Shown: positions 48,849-57,151 of the stretch, in pieces
How the letters are laid out: the number at the start of each line of letters is the position of its first letter
How positions within the stretch are numbered: the stretch's first letter is position 1
NCBI RefSeq assembly: GCF_918698095.1
Contig: NZ_CAKKLY010000021.1
Location: 1 to 64,000, forward strand
DNA length: 64,000 nucleotides
From: Arthrobacter sp. Bi83
Lineage (GTDB): Bacteria > Actinomycetota > Actinomycetes > Actinomycetales > Micrococcaceae
Reading direction: 5' to 3'
The notes under the pieces: generated by a model
The model's input: the letters and a program-made list of their open reading frames with translations, nothing else
What the model was told of the DNA's origin: nothing
Databases searched by the model: none
Position numbers and translations under genes: made by a program

Positions 48849-49661
48849 CTACCGGGAGTGGTGTTCGCGTACGCGGTCGAGCCACTCCGTGGTCAGCGCC
48901 TTGATGAGGCCGGGCTGTTCGTGCGGCAACGCATGGCCGGCGCGGTCGAGCACGGCGAATGTGGCCCGCGGATAGTGCTCGAGCAGATCCCATTGGCTGG
49001 CGTATCCCACCGTGGAGTCCTGGCGCCCGGCGACTATAAGGACGGGGCAGGGGTACGGTGGGCCCTCCTCAGGACTGGTGCTGAGCCGCCAATGTTGGCC
49101 GATCCGCTCGAGGCCGGCTTCGTCGACCAAACCAAGGGCGGGGACCACGTACTCCTTGTATCGCTCCAGCGTGGCCTGCGTCTGCACGACGAAGTAGTCG
49201 CGGAACACACTCTCCTCGGCCGGGCCGAGCGTCCGGCCCGGATCCACCGAGGCGTTCAAGACCTGGTGCGCAGGCAAATCCCTCACGTTCTCGCCCAGCG
49301 GACAGATCAGCGCGAGCCCTGCCACCTGCTCCGGGCGCCTGCCGGCGATGGCTCGGGCATAGTACGCGCCTGCGGAATGGCCCATGAGCCGGAACTGCCC
49401 GGCACCGACCACACCGTCGACGAACGCGAGCAAGAGGTCCAGAACGTCCTCGGCGCTATTGAGCGTGACCGACGCCGGCGTCTGCCCCATGCCCGGCAGG
49501 TCCGGGTAAATGCGCCGAAAATTGGATAGCCCGCCAAATATCGGCTCCATGGCACCGACCATCTCCCGGTGATCCACGCCCGCACCATGCAGCATCAGGA
49601 CCGGAACCCCGTCACCGTGCTCGACATAATGGACTGGTATTTCACGTGCTTTGTACTCCAC
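48849..49661 (-). CDS. Alpha/beta hydrolase
   Basis: A 270-residue cytoplasmic esterase/lyase-like enzyme. The oxyanion region is VPVLMLHGAGVDHREM, the nucleophile elbow is LMGHSAGAYYARAI, the acid is in LIVAGRQDSTVGY, and the catalytic His is in DRAGHALPHEQ. All elements of the triad are present. The family covers esterases, haloalkane dehalogenases and C-C hydrolases; the substrate is unknown. The start is ATG 49661. It lies tail-to-tail with the methyltransferase remnant, with no operon partner. Confidence 0.88.
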   Translation of the reverse strand: MEYKAREIPVHYVEHGDGVPVLMLHGAGVDHREMVGAMEPIFGGLSNFRRIYPDLPGMGQTPASVTLNSAEDVLDLLLAFVDGVVGAGQFRLMGHSAGAYYARAIAGRRPEQVAGLALICPLGENVRDLPAHQVLNASVDPGRTLGPAEESVFRDYFVVQTQATLERYKEYVVPALGLVDEAGLERIGQHWRLSTSPEEGPPYPCPVLIVAGRQDSTVGYASQWDLLEHYPRATFAVLDRAGHALPHEQPGLIKALTTEWLDRVREHHSR

Positions 49662-49791
49662 AAAGTCAGCTTAATCCGGGCCCTTCGCTAAAGGGCGTCG
49701 TTGGGTCAGACCGGGAAACCGCTTCCGCCCCGCCGTTGGTAGTCTTTAGCCGACTATCGCCTTTCACCAGACATCACTTGAGGTGCGAACC

Positions 49792-50712
49792 ATGACCGCG
49801 ACGACACGCCCTCCGGGCACCGTCCTTCTTGCCGGTGCCACCGGCGATCTCGGCGGGCGGATCCTGCGGAATCTGGTCGACCTTGGCGCCACCGTTCGCG
49901 TCCTGACACGACAAGAGACCAGCACGGCGCGGATTGCCGAGCTACGCGCCGTGGGCGCCGAGGTGATTCAGGCGGATTACGACGATCCGGACGGGCTCCG
50001 AAGGGCCTGCACGGATGTTGACTGCGTGGTCTCTGCGATCAACGGTCTCGACAGCGCAATCCTTGGTTCCCAGTCGCGCTTGCTGGAGGCGGCGGCCGCG
50101 GTGGGTTCGCGTCGCTTCATCCCTTCCGACTTCTCCATCGATTACCGTGGTATCCGGCCTCGAAGCAACCGGAACTTACAGCTCCGCAGAGACTTCGCAC
50201 GGGAACTGGACGCGACCGAAATCCGGGCCACATCCATCCTTAGCGGCGCCTTCACCGACATGCTCTCCGGGCAGGCACCAATGATCCTGCTCTCCCTGCA
50301 CCGTGTGCTCTTTTGGTCCGACCCCGACCAGGTGCTCGATTTCACTACCAAGGACGACACGGCCACCTACACTGCCGCCGCCGCCCTCGACGAGCGGGCG
50401 CCCCGTGTCCTCCAGATCGCCGGGGACCAGGTCACGGCAAGGACCTTGGCATCGACGATGACCGACCTGACCGGCACACAATTCCGGCTCCTCTACGCGG
50501 GCAGTTTTGGTTCCCTGACTACTATGAGCCGGGCAGTCAGAGCCCTCATGCCGGCCTCTACCGAGCCGTTCCCGCCGTGGCAGGGCATGCAGTACTTCGC
50601 CAGCATGTTCAGCGGTGACGCGAATCTGCGTCACATCAACAACGACCGGTACGGCAGCCGGAGATGGACGACCGCCCGGGACGTCCTGGAGCAGCACCGT
50701 CAGCAGAGTTGA
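49792..50712 (+). CDS. NmrA-like NAD(P)-binding reductase
   Basis: A 306-residue Rossmann protein of the atypical SDR class. The cofactor motif is VLLAGATGDLGGRILRNLVDLGATVRVLTR, then QADYDDPDGLRRACTDVDCVVSAING and RFIPSDFSIDYRG, a pattern of isoflavone/aromatic-alcohol reductases and NmrA-type redox sensors. There is no clear YxxxK. The ATG at 49792 has GAGGTGCGAACC upstream; the GTG at 49783 is an alternative. It stands alone. It may reduce a quinone or aromatic or sense NADP(H). Confidence 0.85.
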   Translation: MTATTRPPGTVLLAGATGDLGGRILRNLVDLGATVRVLTRQETSTARIAELRAVGAEVIQADYDDPDGLRRACTDVDCVVSAINGLDSAILGSQSRLLEAAAAVGSRRFIPSDFSIDYRGIRPRSNRNLQLRRDFARELDATEIRATSILSGAFTDMLSGQAPMILLSLHRVLFWSDPDQVLDFTTKDDTATYTAAAALDERAPRVLQIAGDQVTARTLASTMTDLTGTQFRLLYAGSFGSLTTMSRAVRALMPASTEPFPPWQGMQYFASMFSGDANLRHINNDRYGSRRWTTARDVLEQHRQQS

Positions 50713-50882
50713 CCGGACCCGAGGCGCGCTGGGCCAAGGGTCCTGGTAGTCCTGGTTCAAGCAGTCACGCCGATCCTGAACCGGACTGCACCTTCACCCG
50801 CTGGTCCCCGGCGCGCGTAAGTCCACCGGGACTCCCTGGCGTAGGCCGATAGAGTAGGTTCAGAATTGGTCGGGGGGACCAC

Positions 50883-51302
50883 ATGACTTCACGCCATTGC
50901 CTTGTTATCGAAGACGACCAGGACATCCGTGACCTGCTCTGCATGATCCTTACCGGAATGGGGTTCGTCGTTCACGCCGAAACCACCGGCACGGCAGGAC
51001 TCCGGGCAGCCGGAACACTGGACCTAGCCCTCATCACGCTGGATCTGGGCCTTCCGGACCTCAGCGGCCTGGACGCGGCGCGTGGCCTGCGGACACTCTC
51101 GAAGGCACCGATCCTCATGATCACCGCGTGGGCAGAACCTGGTGATGAGATCGACGGCATGGCTGCCGGCGCAGACGCGTACCTCGCCAAACCCTTCCGC
51201 CCTCACATGCTCAGAGAACTGGTACAGCGGCTCTGCCCACCAGAGCACCACGATGCCCCGCCGTCGCGAGCCGAAGACACCGCCACGGGATCACCGGCCT
51301 AG
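50883..51302 (+). CDS. Stand-alone response-regulator receiver protein
   Basis: A 139-residue REC domain with no output domain: LVIEDDQDIRDLLCMIL (acidic pair), LALITLDLGLPDLSGLDA (phospho-Asp in TLDL), PILMITAWAE (Thr) and YLAKPFRP (Lys). A short disordered tail follows. No kinase is adjacent. It is 21 bp upstream of the cyclodeaminase-like gene, so the two may be co-transcribed. It probably acts by protein-protein contact. Confidence 0.9.
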   Translation: MTSRHCLVIEDDQDIRDLLCMILTGMGFVVHAETTGTAGLRAAGTLDLALITLDLGLPDLSGLDAARGLRTLSKAPILMITAWAEPGDEIDGMAAGADAYLAKPFRPHMLRELVQRLCPPEHHDAPPSRAEDTATGSPA

Positions 51303-51323
51303 GTTAGGGGCACACTTGGTGTC

Positions 51324-51983
51324 ATGGCTGATTCTGAAGCAGTGACAACTCAGCGTTCGACGGTTGAGGATTGGACGCGCGCATTGGCGGAATCCGCCGG
51401 TTCGCCGGGCGGCGGGGCCGGGGCGGGATTGATGCTTGCCATCGCCGCGTCACTGACATCGATGGTGGCCGGATATACGGAAGCTGAGGAGCACCAGCGC
51501 GGGGAACTCGCCAATGTTCACGCGCGGGCGCGCTCACTCCGGGAAGTCGCCCTTCGACTGGCCGATGACGACGCGTCAGCCTCTAAAGCTTTCGGCGCCG
51601 CGTTTCGGCTGGAACTGGGGCCGGAACGCGAGGACGCCATACACCGGGCATCCGTCGTCGCCGCCAAGGCATCTGCCGTGCTCGGCAAGCGAGCCATCGA
51701 TGCCATCGGAGATCTGGGGTGGCTTGCTTCCAACGGTAACCCGGCGCTTATCGCCGATATCGTCGTCGCGTTCGGTGCCCTGAGGGCAGCGGTGACAGGG
51801 GCGCGCACAAACGTGAGTTTCGATCTCGCGGCGCTCACCTCCGCGGGCTCCACCCTCGAGGAGGTTCGGGAACAGCACCCGGCCCTGTGGGAGACCGTCG
51901 AGCACCTCAACGCCGCGCTCGATCGGATAGACGGGCTGACCGCCGAGATAGACCACAGGGCCGCTCCCACCGACGCCGTCTGA
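51324..51983 (+). CDS. Cyclodeaminase/cyclohydrolase (FTCD_C) family protein
   Basis: A 219-residue helical protein related to the C-terminal domain of formiminotransferase-cyclodeaminase. It has the signature SPGGGAGAGLMLAIAASLTSMVAGYT, then DDASASKAFGAAFRL and TGARTNVSFDLAAL. In related stand-alone proteins the domain acts on 5,10-methenyl-tetrahydrofolate or related one-carbon folates. No other folate gene is near. It is just after the stand-alone receiver protein, and its end is antisense to a GH91 remnant. Confidence 0.85.
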   Translation: MADSEAVTTQRSTVEDWTRALAESAGSPGGGAGAGLMLAIAASLTSMVAGYTEAEEHQRGELANVHARARSLREVALRLADDDASASKAFGAAFRLELGPEREDAIHRASVVAAKASAVLGKRAIDAIGDLGWLASNGNPALIADIVVAFGALRAAVTGARTNVSFDLAALTSAGSTLEEVREQHPALWETVEHLNAALDRIDGLTAEIDHRAAPTDAV

Positions 51984-51989
51984 CGCGGC

Positions 51990-52204
51990 GCACGCCCGGG
52001 CGTCTGGCCCGACGGCGTGACAGAGCCGGACGACGTCGTAGCTGAAGTGGTTTCCGATCACGCAGTTGTTGGCCCCGGCGACACGCCGCAGGAAGTGGTT
52101 GGAACCCATCAGGTTCTCCGTGACAAGGCGGTGCCTGCCACTGCTGCGGACACCGTGAAGGCGCGTAGGACACTCCGGCGGCTTATCTCCGGGGTGGGTT
52201 TCAT
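51990..52204 (-). pseudogene. Tat-signal GH91 inulin fructotransferase remnant
   Basis: From ATG 52204 the minus strand gives a twin-arginine signal peptide (ISRRSVLRAF, then TVSAAVAGTALS). It runs, with a frameshift, into TENLMGSNHFLR and GANNCVIGNHFSYDVVRL. The last two pieces match SSENLVATNHFLR and GSNNSVVGNHFSQII of the intact GH91 protein at 59662-61002. About 300 residues between the leader and this point, and about 25 residues within it, are deleted. It is the scar of a secreted inulin-cleaving enzyme, placed divergently from the sugar ABC operon. Confidence 0.72.
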
Positions 52205-52329
52205 GTGTCTCTTGGAATTGGTGACGAGAGGACCCGAGGTTCCCCGACTGAGCGTGCGAAAGCTTGGGAGAGGCACGAACGCGAAGGATGGTCTGCGGGG
52301 CGCACAACATGCGGCGTTTTGCCAAAATG

Positions 52330-52347
52330 TGCCAAAACGATTTGTCG
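52330..52347. promoter_or_regulatory. LacI-type operator 1 (imperfect)
   Basis: TGCCAA-AACGAT-TTGTCG, matching operator 2 at 13 of 18 positions and including the CG-centred CAAAACGATTTG core typical of LacI-family sites. It lies closer to the lost divergent GH91 gene. Confidence 0.6.
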
Positions 52348-52449
52348 TCAGTTGTGGCTTACTGTATGGCGGCTTCCATAGCCTCGTCAAGGGTCCACAA
52401 GATTTCAAATGTGATGCTTGACACGCATCCGCCGCGGGCCCTAATCTGA

Positions 52450-52467
52450 TGCCAAGTCGATTTGGCA
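52450..52467. promoter_or_regulatory. LacI-type operator 2
   Basis: TGCCAA-GTCGAT-TTGGCA, with perfect 6-bp arms. It is 84 bp before the substrate-binding gene and exactly 120 bp from operator 1, a spacing that would allow looping by a tetramer. Confidence 0.72.
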
Positions 52468-52550
52468 AAACGGTTTTTCACTGAGACTTGAAGTTTCCAA
52501 GCCACCACCCCAACCGTAGATTCCGTTCAAAAGAAAGGGAGTCGACAGCG

Positions 52551-53831
52551 ATGTCCTCTCGAACCACGATTTCCCGGATCACCGCCATTGGCGGCCTGTC
52601 CACCGCGGTGCTTCTGGCAGCAACCGCCTGCGGCGCGGGGGGCCCGGCAGCGACGTCGGGTAGCGCCACGAGCACCGTCAACGTCCTCGTCGAGGCCGGC
52701 GGCCACGCCGAACTGACAGGCGTCGCCGAACAGTGCAAGAAAGATACAGGCGTTAGCGCCAACTTCGTCGAACTGCCTTATGACGGCATGTTCAACAGGC
52801 TCTCAAGCGAGTTCTCCTCCGGCAACGTCTCCTTCGACGTCGCCGCGCTCGACTCCGTCTGGCTTCCCAGCTTCAAGGACGCGGTCCAGCCCATTGACGA
52901 GCTCTTCACCGACGAGGCGAAAAAGGACATCTTCCCCGCGCTCGTGAAGGAAGCGAACGTGGACGGGCACTTTATCGGCATGCCGGCCTGGACCAACGCG
53001 GAAATCATCCTGTACCGCAAGGACCTGTTCGACGATGCCAAGAACAAGGCCGACTTCAAGGCCAAGTACGGTTACGACCTCGCCGCTCCGACCACGTGGA
53101 AGCAATACCAGGACATCTCCGAATTCTTCACGAAGGACGGCATGTACGGCACTGACGTGAAGGGCGGTGTCGAAACCGAATGGCTGGCCCACGTCCTCCA
53201 GGCCGGTTCCCCGATGGTCCTCGATGAGAACAACAACGTCGTGATCGACAACGCCGCGCACAAGGACGCGCTCGACTTCTATACCAGCCTGGTCAAGTCC
53301 GCCCCTCCCGGCGCCGCTCAGGTCGACTGGGCAGCAGCGCAGAACCTGTTCAACCAGGGCAAGACCGCGATGACCCGGTTCTGGGCCCACGCCTACCGCC
53401 AGATCCCCAAGGATTCCCCGGTCGCGGGCAAGGTCGGCGCCGCTCCCATGATCGGCGGCTCCGCCGGCGTTGCCGGTGTTCCAGGCCCTTGGTACCTCTC
53501 CGTGCCCAAGGCAACCAAGAACAGCGACGCTGCCAAGAAATTCATCAAGTGCGCCTATGACCACAACGACCTGGGCATCGAATCCAGCCTCGGCCTGGCC
53601 TCCCGCATCTCGGCCTTCGAGAAGTACCAGGACAAGGCCGGCTACGAGAGCTTCAAGCCACTCATCGAGACCCTCAAGGGCCAGGCAACGGCCACGCGTC
53701 CCGCCACGGCCAAATGGCAGCAGATCGTGGACACCGCCTTGGTTCCCATGCTGCAGAAAGCCGTAGCCGGAGGCGACTCCGCCACTCTCCTGGCCGCAGC
53801 GAAAAAGCAGATCCAGGACCTCCTCAAGTAA
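52551..53831 (+). CDS. Sugar ABC transporter substrate-binding lipoprotein (family 1)
   Basis: A 426-residue lipoprotein receptor. The lipobox region is VLLAATACG, followed by the SBP_bac_1 fold: STVNVLVEAGGHAELTGVAEQCKKDTGV, ELPYDGMFNRLSSEFSSGNVSFDVAALDSVWLPSF, IGMPAWTNAEIILYRKDLF, and GVPGPWYLSVPKATKNSDAAKKFIKCAYD. ATG 52551 follows AAAGGGAGTCGACAGCG. It is first in an operon that ends with fructan enzymes, so the ligand is probably a fructo-oligosaccharide or difructose anhydride. Confidence 0.92.
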   Translation: MSSRTTISRITAIGGLSTAVLLAATACGAGGPAATSGSATSTVNVLVEAGGHAELTGVAEQCKKDTGVSANFVELPYDGMFNRLSSEFSSGNVSFDVAALDSVWLPSFKDAVQPIDELFTDEAKKDIFPALVKEANVDGHFIGMPAWTNAEIILYRKDLFDDAKNKADFKAKYGYDLAAPTTWKQYQDISEFFTKDGMYGTDVKGGVETEWLAHVLQAGSPMVLDENNNVVIDNAAHKDALDFYTSLVKSAPPGAAQVDWAAAQNLFNQGKTAMTRFWAHAYRQIPKDSPVAGKVGAAPMIGGSAGVAGVPGPWYLSVPKATKNSDAAKKFIKCAYDHNDLGIESSLGLASRISAFEKYQDKAGYESFKPLIETLKGQATATRPATAKWQQIVDTALVPMLQKAVAGGDSATLLAAAKKQIQDLLK

Positions 53832-53895
53832 GATTCCGCGGCCGGCGCTCGAACACAAGTGCCGGCCGCGGCCCCAACCATCGGAAGAGAAAACC

Positions 53896-54783
53896 GTGCG
53901 TATCTCCGATCGCCGCTTCGCCCTGTACCTTATGGCGCCGGCGGCCCTGTTCCTGGCAGTATTTGTGGCCTACCCGCTGTTCCGCCTAGTGGCAGACAGC
54001 CTCTTCAAGATCTCCCCGATCGCCGGGGGCCCCCGCGACTTCGTCGGCTTGGACAACTATGTCCGTGCCTTCGCCTCCGAAGCATTCGTGGGCGCCGGCT
54101 GGCGCACCCTGGCCTACACCTTCGTGGTGGTCGCCCTCGAGTTCGCCCTTGGGCTTGGAATGGCCCTTCTGTTCACGGCCCTTGGCCGCAAATCCGAGGT
54201 TTGGCGGACGGTATTCCTCTACCCGCTGATGATCGCGCCCATCGTCGCCGGCCTGTTGTGGAAATTTCTGATGATCGACAACTTCGGGCTCATCGGCACA
54301 CTCCTGCACCAGGCGGGAATCCTGCAGAACCCCAACCAGATCGGCTGGCTGTCAGACCCAGGAATCGTCCTCTTCTCGGTAGCCGTCCCGGACATCTGGC
54401 TTACCACCTCCTTCATGTGCCTCGTCCTCTTCGCCGGCCTCCAGAATATCCCCGGCGACCTTATCGAGGCGGCCCGGCTCGACGGCGCCAAGGCCCCCAC
54501 CCTCCTGTTCAGCATCATCCTGCCGCTCCTGCGCCCCGTCATCGCAGTGGCATTGGTTGTGCGCGGCATCGACGCAGCCAGGGCCTTTGACACCATCCTT
54601 ATCCAGACCAACGGCGGCCCGCAGTCCGCATCCGAAACCATGAGCCTGCTGATCTACCGCACCATGATCCGCTTCGGCGATCCGGGACTGGCCAGCGCCA
54701 TGGGCACCATCTACCTGCTGGCCATGCTGGGCGTCGCGTTCTTCGCCGTCGCTACCATCTGGCGCCCAGGGAAGGACAACTGA
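53896..54783 (+). CDS. Sugar ABC transporter permease (MalF/UgpA type)
   Basis: A 295-residue permease with six helices. The EAA loop is IEAARLDGAKAPTLLFSIILPLLRPVIA. It pairs with the next permease. There are 64 bp after the substrate-binding gene. Its stop overlaps the next start (TGATG at 54781), so the two permeases are made in equal amounts. The operon has no ATPase gene; a shared MsmX/UgpC-type ATPase from elsewhere must power it. Confidence 0.93.
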   Translation: MRISDRRFALYLMAPAALFLAVFVAYPLFRLVADSLFKISPIAGGPRDFVGLDNYVRAFASEAFVGAGWRTLAYTFVVVALEFALGLGMALLFTALGRKSEVWRTVFLYPLMIAPIVAGLLWKFLMIDNFGLIGTLLHQAGILQNPNQIGWLSDPGIVLFSVAVPDIWLTTSFMCLVLFAGLQNIPGDLIEAARLDGAKAPTLLFSIILPLLRPVIAVALVVRGIDAARAFDTILIQTNGGPQSASETMSLLIYRTMIRFGDPGLASAMGTIYLLAMLGVAFFAVATIWRPGKDN

Positions 54784-55841
54784 TGAGCACCGCCGAAACC
54801 CCCATCAACGACCGCTTTGCCGCTGAGGCGGCAGCCTCCCGCCCCCGGCACTCAGGCGTCGTCTCTGCCATCCTGGCCACCGGCACCAAGTCGTCCGGTG
54901 CCACTGCCGGCGCTGCCCCCACCAGAGCCCTCCCGGCCGAGCCGGTGTTGCTTACTCCGGCAGCCTCGGGCACGGGCCGTCCCCGACGCAGGAATCACCA
55001 CGCCGAAGGCCTGGAAGCCGGCAAACGCAGTACCCGCATCCTGCTGTGGATCGTCCTTGCAGCCGCGATGGTCCTCTACGGGTTCCCATTCCTCTACCTG
55101 CTGTTCACTTCCTTCAAGACGCCGATCGACACCATCGCGGTGCCGCCCACGATCCTTCCCAAGGAATGGACGCTGGAGAACTACGCCAACGCCCTGGGCC
55201 GCAACGGAGTTCTGGCCTCGTTCATCAACAGCGTGCAGACGGCCGTCATCAGCACGGTCCTGTCCCTCGCCCTGGCCATTCCGGCCGCGTACGGCATCAC
55301 CCGCTACAAAACACCGAGCGGGCGGGTGTTCATCATGGCAGCACTTGTAACCCGCATGGTGCCGCCGGTGGCCATCGGCATCCCCTTGGCTTCCATGATG
55401 GCCTCCGCGGGGCTGGCCGATACCCCTATCGCTCTCTCCATCGCCCACACGACGATCTCGCTGCCACTGTCCATCTGGCTCATGTCCAGCTTCTTCGAAG
55501 CCGTTCCCAATGACCTTGAAGAGGCCGCGACGGTGGATGGGTGCAGCAGGCTCGGGGCCCTGTGGCGGGTCGTGATCCCGGTGGTGTCAGGTGGCATCGC
55601 GGTCACCGCGATCTTCGCCTTCCTCGCCTCCTGGAACGAGTTCCTCTTCGCCCTCCTCATGACCGCCATCCGGTCCCAGACCACCCCGGTGGTCATCGCA
55701 AACTTCCAGACCCAGTTCGGCCTGGACTGGGGATCCATGACGGCGCTGGCCGCCGTGTACTCCATCCCGGTCATCCTCCTCACGCTTCTCTTGCAGCGCA
55801 AGATCGTCGCAGGCATGACGCTCGGCGCCGTCAAGGGCTGA
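54783..55841 (+). CDS. Sugar ABC transporter permease (MalG/UgpE type) with long N-terminal arm
   Basis: A 352-residue permease. The first 85 residues are a hydrophilic, Ala/Arg/Pro-rich arm absent from most MalG proteins. Six helices follow (from ILLWIVLAAAMVLYGFPFLYLLFTSF). The EAA loop is LEEAATVDGCSRLGALWRVVIPVVSGG. The usual end GAVKG is intact. Whether translation starts at 54783 or at an internal codon is open; the TGATG overlap favours 54783. Confidence 0.9.
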   Translation: MSTAETPINDRFAAEAAASRPRHSGVVSAILATGTKSSGATAGAAPTRALPAEPVLLTPAASGTGRPRRRNHHAEGLEAGKRSTRILLWIVLAAAMVLYGFPFLYLLFTSFKTPIDTIAVPPTILPKEWTLENYANALGRNGVLASFINSVQTAVISTVLSLALAIPAAYGITRYKTPSGRVFIMAALVTRMVPPVAIGIPLASMMASAGLADTPIALSIAHTTISLPLSIWLMSSFFEAVPNDLEEAATVDGCSRLGALWRVVIPVVSGGIAVTAIFAFLASWNEFLFALLMTAIRSQTTPVVIANFQTQFGLDWGSMTALAAVYSIPVILLTLLLQRKIVAGMTLGAVKG

Positions 55842-56007
55842 AAAACCCAACTGGAAAGGCACTAGTACCAGACCGGAAAGCACGCGGACCATGCCGAACT
55901 GCCACGCGTTGAGGACAGGCTTCCGCGCCGCTGGCCGGAGCACGGGCTCAGGGACGAAGAAGCCGCACGTAGAATCAGCACCAACACCATGAGGACGTGG
56001 GAGAGCA

Positions 56008-57102
56008 ATGACCAACAGATCAGTCGGCATCAAGGACGTGGCGGCCGCAGCCGGGGTCTCTGTCACGACCGTCTCCCACGTCCTCAATGACGTTGCCTAC
56101 GCCCGGGTGGGCGCGGGAACGAGGGAACGCGTCCACGAAGCGGCCCAACGGCTGGGTTACGGGCCCAACCGGCTCGCCCAGGCCCTGCGCACCCAACGCT
56201 CCGGGATGATCGGGTTCATCAGCGAGGAAATCGCCACCACCCCCCACGCAGGCAGGATCATCCTCGGAGCCGAGGAAACGGCGCGGGCCCGCGGCTACAA
56301 CATCATGATCATCAACTCCACCAGCACCAGCTCCCAAGACTCCAGGGAAAGCGATGTCGCCGATCTGCTGGACAGGCAGGTGGACGGCATCCTGTACGCC
56401 ACGATGTATCACCGGAAGCTGGAAGTCCCCAAGAACCTGGCCGCACTGCCAGCAGTCCTGGTGGACTCCGAAGACATCAGCCAAACTGTTTCCTCCGTCA
56501 TCCCCGACGAACTGGGCGGTGCAAGGTCGGCCGTGCGAACCCTGATCGACGCCGGGCACACCCGGATCGGCATGCTCAACAACACCGACGACGTGCCGGC
56601 AACCCACTCCCGGCTCAAGGCCTTCAAGGACACGCTGGCAGATGCCGGGCTGCCGTTCCACCAAGAACTGGTCCAGTCCGAGCATTCCGAGGTGCCCGGG
56701 GGCTACCAGGCGGCTCTGCGCCTCCTGAAACCCCAAAGCCGGCCCACGGCGGTCTTCTGCTACAACGACCGGATGGCCATGGGCGCCTACCGGGCGGCGG
56801 CGGAACTGGGCCTGAAGATCCCGGAGGATGTTTCCTTCGTCGGTTTTGATAACCAGCAACTCATCGCCGAAAACCTCTACCCTGCGCTGACAACAGTCGC
56901 GCTCCCCCACTACGAAATGGGCGCGTGGGCAACCGAAAACCTGATCGACGCCATCGAGGGAAAAGCTGACCTGCAGCTGTTTGCGGCTCACCCGACCGTT
57001 TTGCCATGTCCCTTGGTCCTTCGCGATTCCGTCGCCGCCCCAAAACATGAGGACCCTTCCAGTAGAGCGACACGGGACTCGCCTACACACGCCAACACCT
57101 GA
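56008..57102 (+). CDS. LacI family transcriptional regulator of the fructan operon
   Basis: A 364-residue repressor. The HTH and hinge are VGIKDVAAAAGVSVTTVSHVLNDVAYARVGAGTRERVHEAAQRLGYGPNRLAQALRTQRSG. A periplasmic-binding-like effector domain follows (MIGFISEEIATTPHAGRIILGAEETARARGYNIMIIN, then FVGFDNQQLIAENLYPALTTVALPHYEMG). It is embedded in the operon between transport and enzyme genes, so it probably senses the imported oligosaccharide or fructose and binds the two sites at 52.3-52.5 kb. The start has GAGGACGTGGGAGAGCA upstream. Confidence 0.93.
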   Translation: MTNRSVGIKDVAAAAGVSVTTVSHVLNDVAYARVGAGTRERVHEAAQRLGYGPNRLAQALRTQRSGMIGFISEEIATTPHAGRIILGAEETARARGYNIMIINSTSTSSQDSRESDVADLLDRQVDGILYATMYHRKLEVPKNLAALPAVLVDSEDISQTVSSVIPDELGGARSAVRTLIDAGHTRIGMLNNTDDVPATHSRLKAFKDTLADAGLPFHQELVQSEHSEVPGGYQAALRLLKPQSRPTAVFCYNDRMAMGAYRAAAELGLKIPEDVSFVGFDNQQLIAENLYPALTTVALPHYEMGAWATENLIDAIEGKADLQLFAAHPTVLPCPLVLRDSVAAPKHEDPSSRATRDSPTHANT

Positions 57103-57151
57103 CCTCGAGCGCGTCCAGTAAAGGACGCGCCCAACCCTCCAAGGACCTCAA

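Larger units (their letters stand above)
52205..52550. promoter_or_regulatory. Regulatory interval upstream of the fructan operon
   Basis: This 346-bp region has no gene on either strand. It contains two LacI-type sites (52330-52347 and 52450-52467) and an AT-richer segment after 52310. It would have served both the divergent GH91 gene, now lost, and the ABC operon. Confidence 0.6.
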
